Assembly: GCA_025024175.1 (NCBI GenBank)
Contig: QCXZ01000138.1
Span: 47,835,092-47,899,091, forward strand
Origin: Rhyzopertha dominica
Taxonomy: Eukaryota > Arthropoda > Insecta > Coleoptera > Bostrichidae
Length of the DNA stretch: 64,000 nt
Reading direction: 5' to 3'
Of this stretch, positions 37,106 through 48,649 are shown one piece after another. Each line of letters opens with the position of its first letter. Positions within the stretch are counted from its first letter, which is position 1. The position numbers were made by a program, and so were the translations under genes. Below the pieces are notes generated by a model that searched no databases, was not told the origin of the DNA, and was given only the letters and a program-made list of their open reading frames with translations.

Positions 37106-38060
37106 AATAAAGGTCCATTCACAACATTGTAGGAAGCCTAATTAACCGATTTGCTGTCATCTAAAGCGAAATAAATCCTTCAACTTATTACAACAAAGTA
37201 TGGAGTTTGAAAACGGTGTTCTAGCTAGGTGAACGACATCCAATTGCAACTTCTGCTTTTACGGCATTTATACCGCTCAAATCTGTTCTACCGTCCATAC
37301 TAATGCAGCCATAAAGAAAATGGAGCAGTCCATAAAACTTGATGCCGAAGATTAAAAGAAATTTTATTGTCCGTAATTGAAATAAACTTTTGATAACCCC
37401 CTGCAAATATAAATCCATTCTCAGTTGCCAAATCCATAAAGCAATTCGCTGCACTCCCTGCTGTGGACGCTGTCCGCTGAAATTGTTGTTCTTTTCGCAA
37501 TAAAACGCGCCAGCGGCATTGGTCGTTCGGGTGATTTGGACAAGTTGATGGCATAAAATGTTATCGTTTCATATTTTTGTAATACGCCCTCGTTTTAATG
37601 AGGGGCTGTCCGATAACGATGACTGATACGCAGTTTGCTGATGTCAGTTAGTTTGTTTTATACAAATTATTAGCTTTTATTGTTTCAATCTATTCGGCGA
37701 AAATAATAAAACGTAGGTCAGCATATTGTTGTCACCATCAGCCATGGCAGCTATTCGATATTACTACTTGACTGTAAATGGAACTGAATTGCATGCGCTA
37801 TCTCAAATAGGCTCACTAGATGTGACTGTAAAATACGTTTCCTTTCAAAGACGTTGTTTTAATTACAAAATCTACGAACTCGCCTTCCTGCTGCTCTTAT
37901 GGCATTTACCGCATTTATTTTCTTTGAGCCTTTAATATATAAAATGCTTTCACGTGGGCACTTTAAACAAAATGCACTACTTGTTACGCTAACTCGCTAG
38001 GAAATACGAGTGTAAGCTCAACAAATATCATCCCCCATCTCTCAGCACAAGTTTACTCTT
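37106..38060. other. No recognisable gene
   Basis: Overlapping minus-strand ORFs 37221-37454 and 37300-37554 are unassigned. No element signature. Confidence 0.5.
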
Positions 38061-38065
38061 AAGTA

Positions 38066-39232
38066 CAGGGTGGTTCATTAAGAATGGGCAATCTCTGAAC
38101 TGGAGGTACTACACACCAAAATATGGTGATTGCCTTATGCAGATGTTGCAGGTTTACGAGATTCAGGGTGTTGGAATTATAATTTGAAATTTCTCAATAA
38201 TGTTGTGATTTTAAGCAGTATCGTCTGCAAAATTGGCAACTTTACGTTTTTTGGCAAGGCAATAATGAGATTATTGCTAAATTTAGCACTATCGATACAG
38301 GGCGTTAGTTACACCCAGTTACTTAAGTAAATTACAACATATCTTTTTGTCTACCGAGTTATGGCTAAAATGATTAGAAAATCTAAAAGGCAGTTCCATT
38401 TTCAATAAAAAAGACACTCTAGTTTATTTCATGTAAATCTAAGCCTAAGCCACCGTTATTACTTTGACTTTTTTCAAGTAGGTTTGTATCAGCACTTTTT
38501 TCGCGCAAAGAAATATTTGACAATTTTACTGTCACTGATCAAGAGTGTTTATTGTTTTTTTATAACTTACTTAGTATTATTTGTAGTAAATATTTTAAAA
38601 TAATAAAATGCCACGACATAATGAATTTTCTAACAGTGAAATGCATGATATGATTTGTGTTTTCGCTCAGTCAAATTATAGTGGACTGGATGCAGCCAGA
38701 AGGCTATTTAGAATTATACCCAAATCGAAGACAATTCAATCACAAACTGTTACGTACGCCTAGGTGAAACAGAGTGTTTTCGTCCTAAAAGTTTAAATGG
38801 TGCTAGAAAAATATCAACGTCGATGATTGAAGACGAGGTTTTAGTTTATATTTCGGAAAATCCAGATATAAGTACCTACTCGTCAGTTAAGTATGGCAAC
38901 AGGAATAAGCCAGTCTGGATAATGTTATCCATATCACTATACTCCTGTCCAAAATTTGTTACCTCAAGATTTACCACTTCGCCTACAGTTTGCTCAATTT
39001 ATGCCAGGTAAACAAACGGAAAACCAGGATTTTCTTAACAACCTCCTTTTCACCGATGAGGCGACGTTTACTAGGCGAGGTGTTTTTAATTGGAAAAACA
39101 ATTATTTGTGGGACTCCGAAAACCCACATGCTCTAAAGGAACGACATTTTCAGCATCAATTCAAGGTAAATATTTGGTGTGGTTTGCCTTTTGTGCAAAA
39201 ATTAATGCAACGGTCGGAATTATATTGAAATA
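38066..39232 (+). mobile_element. DUF4817-type transposon, 5' end and N-terminal transposase
   Basis: It begins with a terminus-like ACAGGGTGGTTCATTA at 38066 and about 540 bp of non-coding leader. The frame from 38608 starts MPRHNEFSNSEMHDMICVFA and DAARRLF, the DUF4817 helix-turn-helix pattern. After several breaks, LPLRLQFAQF and NNLLFTDEATFTRRGVFNW (about 39030-39090), then LWDSENPHAL and KVNIWCGL are the central DDE block of this insect transposase family (LFTDEA.FTR.G..N; W..ENPHA; VNVW.G). It stops at 39232, where a minus-strand LINE fragment begins. The C-terminal half is missing here. Inactive. Confidence 0.8.
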
Positions 39233-39805
39233 GTGTTCTGAAGACATTTTGGAAAGATTATTTCATCGGGCTGATATGATAAATATATTTGCGTATCATC
39301 ATAAAAATGGTCTTCGCATGAAGTTAGTGTAGATTTAAAATCGGTATATACAGTGGTCCCAGCACGGATCCCTGGGGGATACCTCTGCAGACACTTAGAG
39401 CTCTCGAAGTACCTACTACTATTATCTTTAACAACTTGGTGCATATTTTTGAGATAATCGACAAAGAAGGCGACAACCTCCCTCGACATACCGGTGGCCC
39501 ATAAGAGAGAAATTAGAATTACATGATATATAGTGTAAAGGCTTTAGAAAAGTCATGGAGCACCAACGTCGTCAGCCTTCCACGATCAGTCTGGCATAAG
39601 ATGGCGTCCGTAATTTTAAATAAAGCCGTGCAACAGCCGTATTCCGCCCTGAACCCAAGCTGTTGCGCAGGCATTCTGGTTTTTCAAATTTTAGAGAGGG
39701 TACTATGCTGATTGGTCGAATTTGAAAGTGATTCAGGGTTTTATTCTTAGCAATGGTAGAACTACAGCCGCTTTCCATATTTCTGGAATAATGGACCATC
39801 TTAAA
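39233..39805 (-). mobile_element. LINE RT relic (YADDTQLY type)
   Basis: Minus-strand frames give WKMVHYSRNMESG, FQIRPISIVPSL, LGFRAEYGCCTALFKITDAI (about 39590-39650), LVLHDFSKAF, DYLKNMHQVV, CRGIPQGSVLGPLY (about 39350-39395) and FYDDTQIYLSY, where the usual YADD reads YDD after a small deletion. Many frameshifts. It abuts the end of the transposase relic at 39232, so it may have inserted into that element. Confidence 0.82.
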
Positions 39806-39809
39806 CAAA

Positions 39810-40515
39810 AATTAACNATGGTAAAAAAAATGGAACACACATTTTGATACCTACACCAGATACTGGTGCAATCGATGCTAATTGCACTGTTTTTCATTTG
39901 ATATAAATTTTTGAATCTTCATCTTCAGTAACCATTTGAAACAAAACATAAAGAGGTTGTGATAGCTTGTCCTCGTAGTGCCGAATGACTGATTCTTTCA
40001 CCGGTATATTAGGTGCAGAATTTAAGAAATAATTATTAATATCATCAGGACTGCCAATACTATCAGAAAGATCTAGTTATCTTTCCGGTACATTACATTT
40101 TTTCAGTATTCACCAAGCATTCTTTTGTAACGTGTGCCAAGAATGCCTTTTTCTTGAGACTGGCTGTTAAATCTACCTCAATAACTGCTTTGTCAGACCA
40201 CAGGGTTCCCATCTAGGTCCTGCGTTGTATTCTTTTATTGTATTTTGCTGCTCTAGCTAATGCAGTGATTTTTTAAATATTACTTATTGGCAGTGCTCTA
40301 TAAAGTCAATCAAAACAACAGCGAGTGTCAATCGGTTGAAAATATATAATACAATTGTGCAATTTGTGTGAAATTAATAAAGTGATTAAGTATAAAGTCT
40401 CGAGGTTTGGTAATAAACTGCAAGGTGATAGTTCTGACTATTTTATTGGAGGGAACCTAGACAAGTTTCGTGATGTGTTCTGGTTGATAACCACTCTAAT
40501 CCCCTAAGAACCTGT
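39810..40515. other. No recognisable gene
   Basis: No coding signature. The last part leads into the hammerhead-like motif and may belong to the same element, but I cannot place a boundary. Confidence 0.45.
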
Positions 40516-40520
40516 CTCTA

Positions 40521-40572
40521 CCACTACCTGATGAGCCGCAATAATCCGAAACGAGTCGTACGATGAGAGTGG
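40521..40572 (+). ncRNA. Eroded type I hammerhead ribozyme
   Basis: CTGATGAG at 40528-40535 and GAAA at 40548-40551 are followed by C, a two-base GA and GTC (40555-40557), giving the short stem III seen in the 51-kb copy. Stem I closes through TAC/GTA (40525-40527 with 40558-40560) and, past an internal loop, CCAC/GTGG (40521-40524 with 40569-40572). Stem II is ruined: only its first pair can form. The predicted cleavage site would be after 40557. It is probably inactive but a clear relative of the 51-kb motif, because the downstream 35 bases also match. Confidence 0.55.
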
Positions 40573-40600
40573 ATTGACTAGGGCAGATGATTTATTTTTA
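40566..40600 (+). repeat. Block shared with the 51-kb ribozyme element
   Basis: GAGTGGATTGACTAGGGCAG and the following ATGATTTATTT match 50875-50909 and 51143-51173 with few differences. It is the segment just 3' of the ribozyme in all three places. Confidence 0.85.
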
Positions 40601-41164
40601 TTTTACTTTTGATCTATTTTACGAGTACATAATGTTAAATCGCGCCAAACACAATAGCTCTCCACTTAGATAAAATAGACCAGCATCGCTCTCATCGCAA
40701 AATCCGCAGCCCCGAGCCACAAGTGCAATTCCTCACTGACAAACCGCCGCATTTGTTACCTTTGTTCGATAACTATAACCGTTATTAATGGCGTCCGCGG
40801 CATTTTTCACGGGCATCCGATAACGCCGAGCGTCCGGTTAAACGAAACGCGCCGCGCCTATCGTAATTAACGGATTCCAGAAAATCGGTCATTAAATGGG
40901 CCGAGGAAGAATTTGAATTCGGAACAACGCGGAAAATTTCTGCGGCCATCGCGGTCGAGCCTCGCCGTGCTGCTCATTGAATATTCCATCGGGAGCGGCG
41001 CTGGTTGTCTGGAAATTTTATAAAAAGGACAAGAGGGAGAAGAATATTGAAACATGTTATGTTATAACAGCTTGGCGGCAGTTGGCGCGCAGGTTGGTAA
41101 ATGTCGACTTTCTTCAGTAAGCTTCACAACATGAAGGATACGTCTCCAGCAGGTATCAAGTAAA

Positions 41165-41780
41165 ACTACAAAGGCCTATTTTTTAATAGAAACTGGAAGT
41201 CACAGAATGTATCTCGATTGTATTCGATCTATATTTCAATAAAAACGAACTACCTGACAAAACCTTGAGTTTCGTTCAAAAAAAGTAAGCTAAAAATACC
41301 TACAAATAATTCTTAAGGATTTTTATCAAAAGCTGATTGCGAAGTTATAGCTAACTCAATGTTCAAAACGGCTCCAATTGACCTCCCTACAAATATTGAG
41401 TCAGAACTTAAGTACTTGCCTGACATTTCTAAATATCTCTGAGGTCATCTCCTGGCACTCCAACACAATTCTTCGACGTAACCCCCAAAGATGCTTGTTG
41501 CGTTTAAAAAACTTTCTCTTGGAAATGTTCACAAAATGTAAGCTCTAAAGGCATTACTGTCCATACAATAAGTGCTCCAATCCAATCCAAATCCCCTAGA
41601 AATGATCATCAACGAATTTTCTGACAGGATTAGTATAAGGAGGAGATACCCCATGGCGCTGAAAAACTGGTTCATTTTTTTTCAATTCCTGCATCATCCT
41701 TGATGTCAATGAGATACTCGCAGATTCGTTTTGTCTAGCATAACGAAATGAAGCTGACCATTAAAATTTGCACTGAGGAA
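41165..41780 (-). mobile_element. DUF4817-type transposase, C-terminal half
   Basis: On the minus strand broken frames read QLHFVML, ELKKNEPVFQRHGVSPPY and NPVRKFVDDHF, then WIG, matching FQQDGAP.HY...VR..LD..F..RWIG of the DDE catalytic domain. Then CEHFQEKVF, LRRRIVLECQEMT and EVNWSRFEH match the C-terminal LK.RI...C..I and G..FEH blocks. It belongs to the same type as the N-terminal half at 38.07-39.23 kb but in the opposite orientation. Heavily decayed. Confidence 0.62.
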
Positions 41781-42097
41781 GAAAGCACCTTTATAAAGTC
41801 ATCTTATATCCCAGTCCACATATAAGGTTTATTTTTTTGGTCTCTACGTGTATACTTCCTACATCAAGTGAGGATTACCAATGCTTCTGTATCTGCAGTT
41901 ATGCCTATTAATATAACAAGTATATATAGACAAGCAAGTACTGTAAAGAAAACTGAATTATTGTTGATATTGCGGTGACCTGGTTATCATAAGATAACAG
42001 GAACGAAATATTCGTGAGCTGTGTAAACGAGATAAACATTTACGCGACATATGATTAACTTGCATATCCGTGTTGATACGACTGCACTAGTATAACT

Positions 42098-42265
42098 GTT
42101 ATGTAGGCCAAAAGCATTAGTTAGTATCTAAGAATATCTAAGTTCCCAATAGTCAGCAAGAAATCAATGTGATAAAAGTATATTCATGTATTCTGAATAA
42201 ACAGTGTGAACAACCATCTGTTGTATTCATCAAGTATCCCTGCCTGATGGGCCAATACCCTACAA
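42098..42265 (+). mobile_element. Possible LTR followed by a PBS-like segment
   Basis: A stretch starting TGTTATGTAGGCC and ending CCTACA holds an AATAAA (about 42197) and has the TG...CA ends of an LTR. About 80 bp further, TGGTGACCCCGACGCGATTG (42340-42359) resembles the leader next to the primer-binding site of insect LTR elements. No gag or pol coding sequence follows and no second LTR was found, so this is only a candidate solo or truncated LTR. Confidence 0.3.
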
Positions 42266-42379
42266 TATGGTAGCTCCGATCACTATGACTAGCGATGAGT
42301 TACCATACCGACGACGACGTAAACGGTGGTAACCATAACTGGTGACCCCGACGCGATTGAACACGCAACCTTCTGATGA

Positions 42380-44430
42380 TGATGATACCTTCGGTTAAGT
42401 TTTCAGAGACTTGTAGTCGAAAGGATTATATTTATGTTTGTGAACAACTGACAACTTCCATAGTGGGTAAGTATTAATGTACATATATTTTTTTACAAGT
42501 TAACATGTAAAACTGTTTTATATCACATTTTATGAGTTGTACTTTCGTTTCGGAATCTCGAATTTTTGCGATGAAATCTCATTATTTGATCCACCTAATT
42601 TACCAATACTTTAGCTAGTAGTTATATAATGAAATAGTCCTTCTGTGTCGAAATGAGTGAGAACTAACATGATGGGGACGTGTTCAGCATGATTTATACT
42701 TTGAATATGGTGAAATTTTTATACACACTTAATTAATTAGTGGATGTAGATCAATGTTCATCTGGGATTGGGTATATAATTAGATAATTAAATTGTTACA
42801 GTCATTGTATGTAGTCTGCGAAAATTGTTCAATATAGCCCAATGTAATAAACTGTTCAATTGTTCACTACAGCTGATTTCTTCTTAAACCTAATGACATA
42901 TATAGCAATAATTAAAAAAAATAAAACGTATAAGCTTATTGTGTTAAACAATAAGTAACAAAGTAGTCTAAATCTAAAAGTAACACCAGTATTAACAACG
43001 AAGGGTGATCAGACCATGCAATGTGGCATGGTTTGTGGTGGTATCTAGTATTTGGTTAAACACCGCTATAATAACATAAATAATATCAACTTATTGAGAC
43101 AACTTGTTGGTTGATAGTTTACCGAAATAGAAACAGAAAGAACAAGACCGACTTAACACCAGCCTTTGGTCTTACGAAATGAGGACGAGTACCGCCTTAT
43201 TATATTGTAATTACCGGGTTTCTAGTCGAGACATCATTTCATAGGTACAGGACAAAGAAATATCATATGGATTTGAATACCATATAAATCACCCCGTATA
43301 TTTTTCACAACCGCCCACTTTTCACGCCCTGTATGAACTAAAACTTTCTACCAATAACAATCTCGTATAGAGTAATTTGTTTGCGCCCAGTATGTTTATC
43401 GTCACCCGTTTATTGACCAAGGCCCGTAAAGAATACATTCCAGCATTCCAGTTTTACGTCTGGAGACCGGAACATTACCATCCGAAGTGTTTCCGTTGCG
43501 CCATAACTTCACCCCCGAACAGTTTCCAGACCGCAAATATGACGATGCTAGTGGATGCGATCCATGTTTACGGTCGCAGTGCGTCTACCTATAAATTAAC
43601 CGCGATTTCACGATTTGTCACGTTTTATTGCTAAATAAAACATAACGTAAATGCACTCGCCGTGTACGTTTGTGACGCGCTCTGGATTTGTGACCAAAAG
43701 GCTTGTATGTTGGAAGAGATAACGATGCGTACGGCAGATTACCAACTTTTGTTATCATAAAGTTTTTGGTGAAAAATAAATTGTAAATCCTGCAATAGCA
43801 TTAAAGCAAAACCTTTAGAATTCCGATGATTAATTAAAAATAATGATCAAATACAATTGAATCACTGAGTATTAAAAGGTAGTAAATCCAAAAACTGATC
43901 ATTTTGACATTTTAATGTGAAAGATGAGTGAAGAACCTCCCTTCAGTCTGTGCAATTTAATAGTTTTTTTTTTAATTTTATAGTTAGCGTTCAATTAAAT
44001 GGTAAGTCATAAATGTTGATAAAGAAAGAACTGCATCGAGCATGGCTTTCAGAGCGATGAAGTTATGCAGGAAGTATATTGCAAATTTGAGAGAGAAATG
44101 TTTTAGAAAAAAAAGTGTATTTTTTTATTCACATCCGATAAATGGAATAATTTTGAACATCAAGAAGGCGATGATCTCCACTTTATTGCAATGCTTCTCA
44201 AATGTAGTTAATACACAAGAAAAACTGTCTTGATTTGTATCATTCGTCAATGCCAGAATCAAAAATTTCTTCTTTTGAATTGAAATAGTATAACAAAAAT
44301 TACTACATTCAACAGTTGTGTATTTTGAGTCACATTATAAAGAATACCACGCTCAACAAATTACGGCCCTAGTATATGCATGCTACCAAATGTTACGTAC
44401 TCCGTAATCCTTTAAAACAATACTTAGTAA
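42380..44430. other. No recognisable gene
   Basis: The ORF 43377-43634 (+) is unassigned. Two terminus-like motifs in minus sense (TATACGGGGTG near 43286-43296, TACAGGGCGTG near 43326-43336) suggest a decayed DNA transposon end. Nothing else seen. Confidence 0.45.
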
Positions 44431-44439
44431 CATTTGTTG

Positions 44440-45270
44440 AATTAAAATGGCGATGGCATCTGTAAGAAGTAAACTTGCCCAGATAATAAACCTACATACC
44501 GGACCAAGAAATGATAAGTTTTTATAAAAATGATTTAATATCTAATCACAATCATCCACTTTCATTCTTTTGTGTTACTAAAGAAGATATTTTGAAGGCG
44601 TCAAATTTAATTAAGCCAAAAGCAATTGGATATACCTATCAATTTGTTTCATTTGGCTTCTCTGTATATTCTTCATCTAACCCATATAATTAATTATAGC
44701 TTACAAAATAGTGTTTTTCCTAATTCCTGGATGGGCAATCTGGTTAAACCAATTCCAAAGATAAATAAACCCGAACAATTACCATACTTCCGGCATTAGA
44801 TAAAAAGACAGTTGGTATTTTAATTTTATTGGTCTACAGAAAAGCATAGACAACCGCATTTTGTTATCAGTATTGCATTATATAGGCTTAAGTGATAGTG
44901 CCGTAATAATCATTGGTAATTATATTTGTAATAGATATCCAAAGGTGTTTTACGCAGGAAAACTCTGTAATAGTTATAATGTAACGGGAGCTATGCCGCA
45001 AGGATCCATATACGGTCATTTGCTTTTTTCTATTTATACATGCATGCTACCAAAGACAGTTGGGAAGTGTAATATACACAAATATATTTTTTTTTATAAA
45101 ATGACTCGAATTTGGCTAAGCTTCATATAAATTCTGATGTGCAGGAGGTTTGTAACTTTGTAAATAAACTTGATTGGCATTGCATGAATACGGAAATTCC
45201 ACCTTCAAATCAGTATAAAAAAGCCTTGGTATTATTCACTGGAAGTAGTTGAGATTTACGAACCGTGTGA
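44440..45270 (+). mobile_element. LINE RT relic (YADDTQLY type)
   Basis: 44511-44693 reads the pre-RT part (FFCVTKEDILKASNLIKPKA), followed in another frame by INYSLQNSVFPNSW and LVKPIPKINKPEQ (about 44690-44780). 44861-45130 reads LSVLHYIGLSDSAV, YICNRYPKVFYAGK, then GAMPQGSIYGHLLFSIYT and CNIHKY. The catalytic YADD has been lost to a T-rich insertion or slippage at 45087-45100, after which RIWLSF is still recognisable. There is a deletion between the PIPK block and the palm. Inactive. Confidence 0.83.
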
Positions 45271-45639
45271 TTTTTTACTTAAGAAGTAAGTAAATTAAAA
45301 CTATTATTTAATCATTGGCAAATGTTTGATAGAAAAACTAAAATTTTGGTATCTTTAAAAATATGTCAGCACAGTTAGTGCTTATCTTTGTACAAACTTT
45401 GAACAACGAGTACTTAGTAATTTAAAAAAAGTCCGATTTGGAAAAAAAACAATTACTAACTTGAGGAGCTTACAACCTCTAACTCACCAATTATTAAATA
45501 AAAATTTATGCGAACAGTACTGAATAGTCTTTGCATTATTGTCAGTTAATTTGACCAAATACAACATCCGAGAGTTTGAGTTAAGGAATATTTCTATGGA
45601 AGCACCTACGTAAAAATAAAATCTAGAAATTGTTTGTTG

Positions 45640-45990
45640 TTTAAGTCTAAACTTGATCTGAAAATCCCGTTTAGCTACAACAAGAGAAACTGGGAAATTG
45701 ACAAAGGAATCGACAAATCTAACTGGATGTCGAGTTTTATGAATCTGAAGGTGATGAGGTTCATTATAGTAAATCTATAAGGTTTTGTACCAAAGAATTC
45801 AAGGGTAACTGATACATACAATGATGTATTTTTATTGGGGTAATAAGTGGATTATAGGATTCTTGTTGATAGTAGAGAATATCTGATAAAATAGATTGTA
45901 ATACTTCCTCTTTTTGTAAAATAACTAAGCAGCTACCCTTGTCTGCCTTAGCGATCATTAAGCTATATTTAATTTTTTAATGAATCCCTG
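45640..45990 (-). mobile_element. Penelope-like element RT fragment
   Basis: 45764-45958 (-) reads MIAKADKGSCLVILQKEEV followed by LSDILYYQQESYNPL. This matches the I.KADKGG..VI.....Y.....L.D...Y..L block at the start of Penelope-like reverse transcriptases. A shifted frame below it gives HHLQIHKTRHPVRF, resembling the YGLPKIHK...P.RPI block. The rest of the RT and the GIY-YIG endonuclease are not seen. Penelope-like elements are known to carry hammerhead ribozymes, so it is relevant to the ribozymes in this window, but no direct link is visible. Confidence 0.65.
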
Positions 45991-45999
45991 CCATTCTAA

Positions 46000-47007
46000 C
46001 CAATGCACTATTCAATATTTTGTATTTTTTTTAATAAAAAGGTTCTAATCAATCTTTCAGGCAGTTGATGTCATTTAAATAATTGATCAGGGACTTTAAA
46101 TTAAAAAGTTAGCTATTGTAGACTATTCAGCATGTACAGTAATTAAGTAATAAATAATGTGATAGATTAATTGCACCTTAGCACTTCTCTGTTTGATTCT
46201 ACGAACTCAACCCAATAAGCTATTTAAAATGGATTCATTCCATGTAAAATAACATAGTTGTATGTAATATCTCACTCTTCTCATACTCAGTTTTTTCTAT
46301 CATCAATATCTTGGTTGAGAACGGATTAGCGAGTTGAGTTTCGCTTCAATTTGGCTATAACCTCACCAAATATACTGCTTCTTATACGAGCACATTTTTA
46401 TCATCCAAAAGACGAGGAAAACTTTGGTCCAGTAGCCTCGAGAGCAAGAAAAACAGATGGAATGAATCTTCCTCCCGCTTAGGCAATGCATTTCCCATTT
46501 TCGAGCCGAACAGTTCCAGTTTCACTATAGCGATGTGGACGATCCGCAACGTATAATGAAACATCGGCCGTGTAGGGACCGCCTATAAATTTCAACTTGT
46601 CAGGGGAGTCATCCAGCGTACTGCCAATATTGTGTCGGACCTTATTTTTCACAGATAATTCTTCATTTCGCTTTTGGCAGGGACCCACCGATGGACTAAT
46701 CACCGGCTAAAGCTCATCCCGGGAAAACGTATGACGCAGCTCGCGTTTGCCATCAATCTTCCAATTCAATAAGCACGCCAATGATGTACGCGACGTCATA
46801 TATCTCTAGCGACCGATGGAAGTAACTAGTGGAGCTCTACTGAATAATTGCAGGGACACGGTGTCAAAAATGTCCGGCTGCGACAGTTATTGCAATTAAG
46901 CTTTGATGGTCCATGTGACTATGATTACGAATTTTTACCGTACTCCATGTTTATCGAAAATGAGTTTATAATTGTGTTCTTTTAAATGGTTATAGACATA
47001 GAACTAA
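46000..47007. other. No recognisable gene
   Basis: 46382-46703 (-) has two overlapping ORFs in a GC-richer patch, unassigned. It ends at the TA duplication of the Tc1-like element. Confidence 0.5.
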
Positions 47008-47009
47008 TA

Positions 47010-48473
47010 CGAGCCCGGTCCCATTTCAGTTGGCCCATCAACAAAATTATTAAAATTTCTTGAAAATTTTTAAACAAAATCTTTCTTTGAGTTTGTTTTT
47101 ATTATAACTACGCACAATTGAACTGTTCTCAATAATCAAAATTGTATAGTAAAAAATTCCAACTGTTTAGGCCGAACCTTGGTTTCTATCTATATTGTTT
47201 GCGGAAGTTTGCATACAGGTGAATGTAACATTTGAGGTGGCTGTGCAATTTCATGCAACTAAGAGATATTGTTTACATGACAGCAGACGTCAAAAGTGTT
47301 TTGGGTAGTTTCAGTTATAGAATTTTGTATTGAAGAATTAAAAAATGACTGGAGGAAAAGTTATTGATCCGAACATTCATTCAATTAGGTATTATTCTTA
47401 TATATAAGAATGTCAGATCTAATGCAGAAATTATTGGGGTTGTCAAGATACAGTGTTCGCAACGTAGTGCAGTTATTCAAATCAAGCAATAATGTCTAGC
47501 CTAAATAGAGGTATGTGAAATCGGAGGGCGTTAAAACGAATAATTAAACAGAACAGGAGGGCAAACTACGGTCAACTAAGCACACTTTGGAGTGATGCTG
47601 TAGGAAGACATGTTTCAAGATCACCGGGAAGGTCAAAGATTGGGTTTTGAAACTTACAAGCTAAAATCTTTTGTTCTTAACTTTTGAAATGTTTTCAACA
47701 AAAGAACATAGAACAGCAGAGTTATTAGGCAAAAAAATGAAATTTATCATCCAGATTGTCTGAAGAGAAAAGTTAAATTTGCAGCATCTGTTATGGTGTG
47801 GGGATCAATGTCTGCAAGATGAGTAGGAAAATTACATTTCATTGAGGGCATTGTGAACACCGAAAAATATCTTAATATCTTAAGTGAATCTTTACTACCC
47901 ACAAGGGACAAGTCACTGACGTCAGCATTGATTTTGTTTTTCAACTAGATGACGCTGCATGTCATGTATCCAAAAGATCTTTAAGGTGGTTCACCGACAA
48001 CTTTTAAATTGGGTATCCAGTAGTCCTGACCTATCTCCTATAGAAACTCTTTGGCACATTATGAAAAAACAACTGCGTGCAACTCCTGCCATTCCCGAAT
48101 TAAGGCATTAACTTCAATATACATGGGATAAGTTCACACTATTAGATTGCCAGAATTTAGTGAATACAATGCCAAGAAGAATAACCGCTGTCATAAAAAG
48201 TAAAGGTGATGTTACTCAATGGTAGCCTTTGAAGAAGTAGATTAACTCAGTTGTTTGTAACTCAGGTTTTCTCATGATTTGCTTTAACTTTGTAGTTAAG
48301 TAAAAATAAAATTTTTTAATTAGACAAATGAATAATTGATTAAGTGGGAAATGTTTCAAAAGTTGTGAAAAATAATGAAATATCTGTTTCATAATAGCAT
48401 TACAACTCATGTCCATTAAATACAAAAAATTAAAAAAATTGTAACTTGGCCAATTAAAATGGGACTGGGCTCG
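47010..48473 (+). mobile_element. Full-length Tc1-like transposon, transposase decayed
   Basis: Both terminal inverted repeats are present: CGAGCCCGGTCCCATTTCAG at the left end (47010) and its inverted counterpart ending GGGACTGGGCTCG at 48473. With the TA, 25 of 28 bases match between 47008-47035 and 48448-48475. TA target duplications flank it at 47008-47009 and 48474-48475. The length of 1464 bp is normal for Tc1 elements. It contains a broken transposase frame on the + strand. Confidence 0.92.
47345..48224 (+). pseudogene. Tc1-like transposase pseudogene
   Basis: It starts MTGGKVIDPNIHS at 47345. After frameshifts it reads RRALKRIIKQNRRANYGQLS and VGRHVSRSPGR, the HTH region. LLWCGDQCL (about 47790) is the VMVWG block, VFQLDDAACHVSKRSL (about 47937-47985) is the F.QDNAPCH block with a catalytic Asp, and SSPDLSPIETLWHIMKKQLR (about 48022-48080) is SPDLNPIE.LW with the final catalytic Glu. 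It ends NTMPRRITAVIKSKGDVTQW and a TAG at 48222-48224, the usual SMPRR...VI..KG end. The N-terminal third is reduced and several stops are present. Confidence 0.9.
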
Positions 48474-48649
48474 TAGGTATAAATTTTGCTAGTAGTTTCT
48501 TAAATCTTTTACAAAGAAAATTCTTAATAATTATTAGTACAACGCTTATCAGAAATTTGTCGAGCACAATACATCTAATACACTCTTATGAGACAACAAA
48601 TGGGTTACGTTCATTTACCCCGTATATTTTTTATTTTTTACCTATTGTG

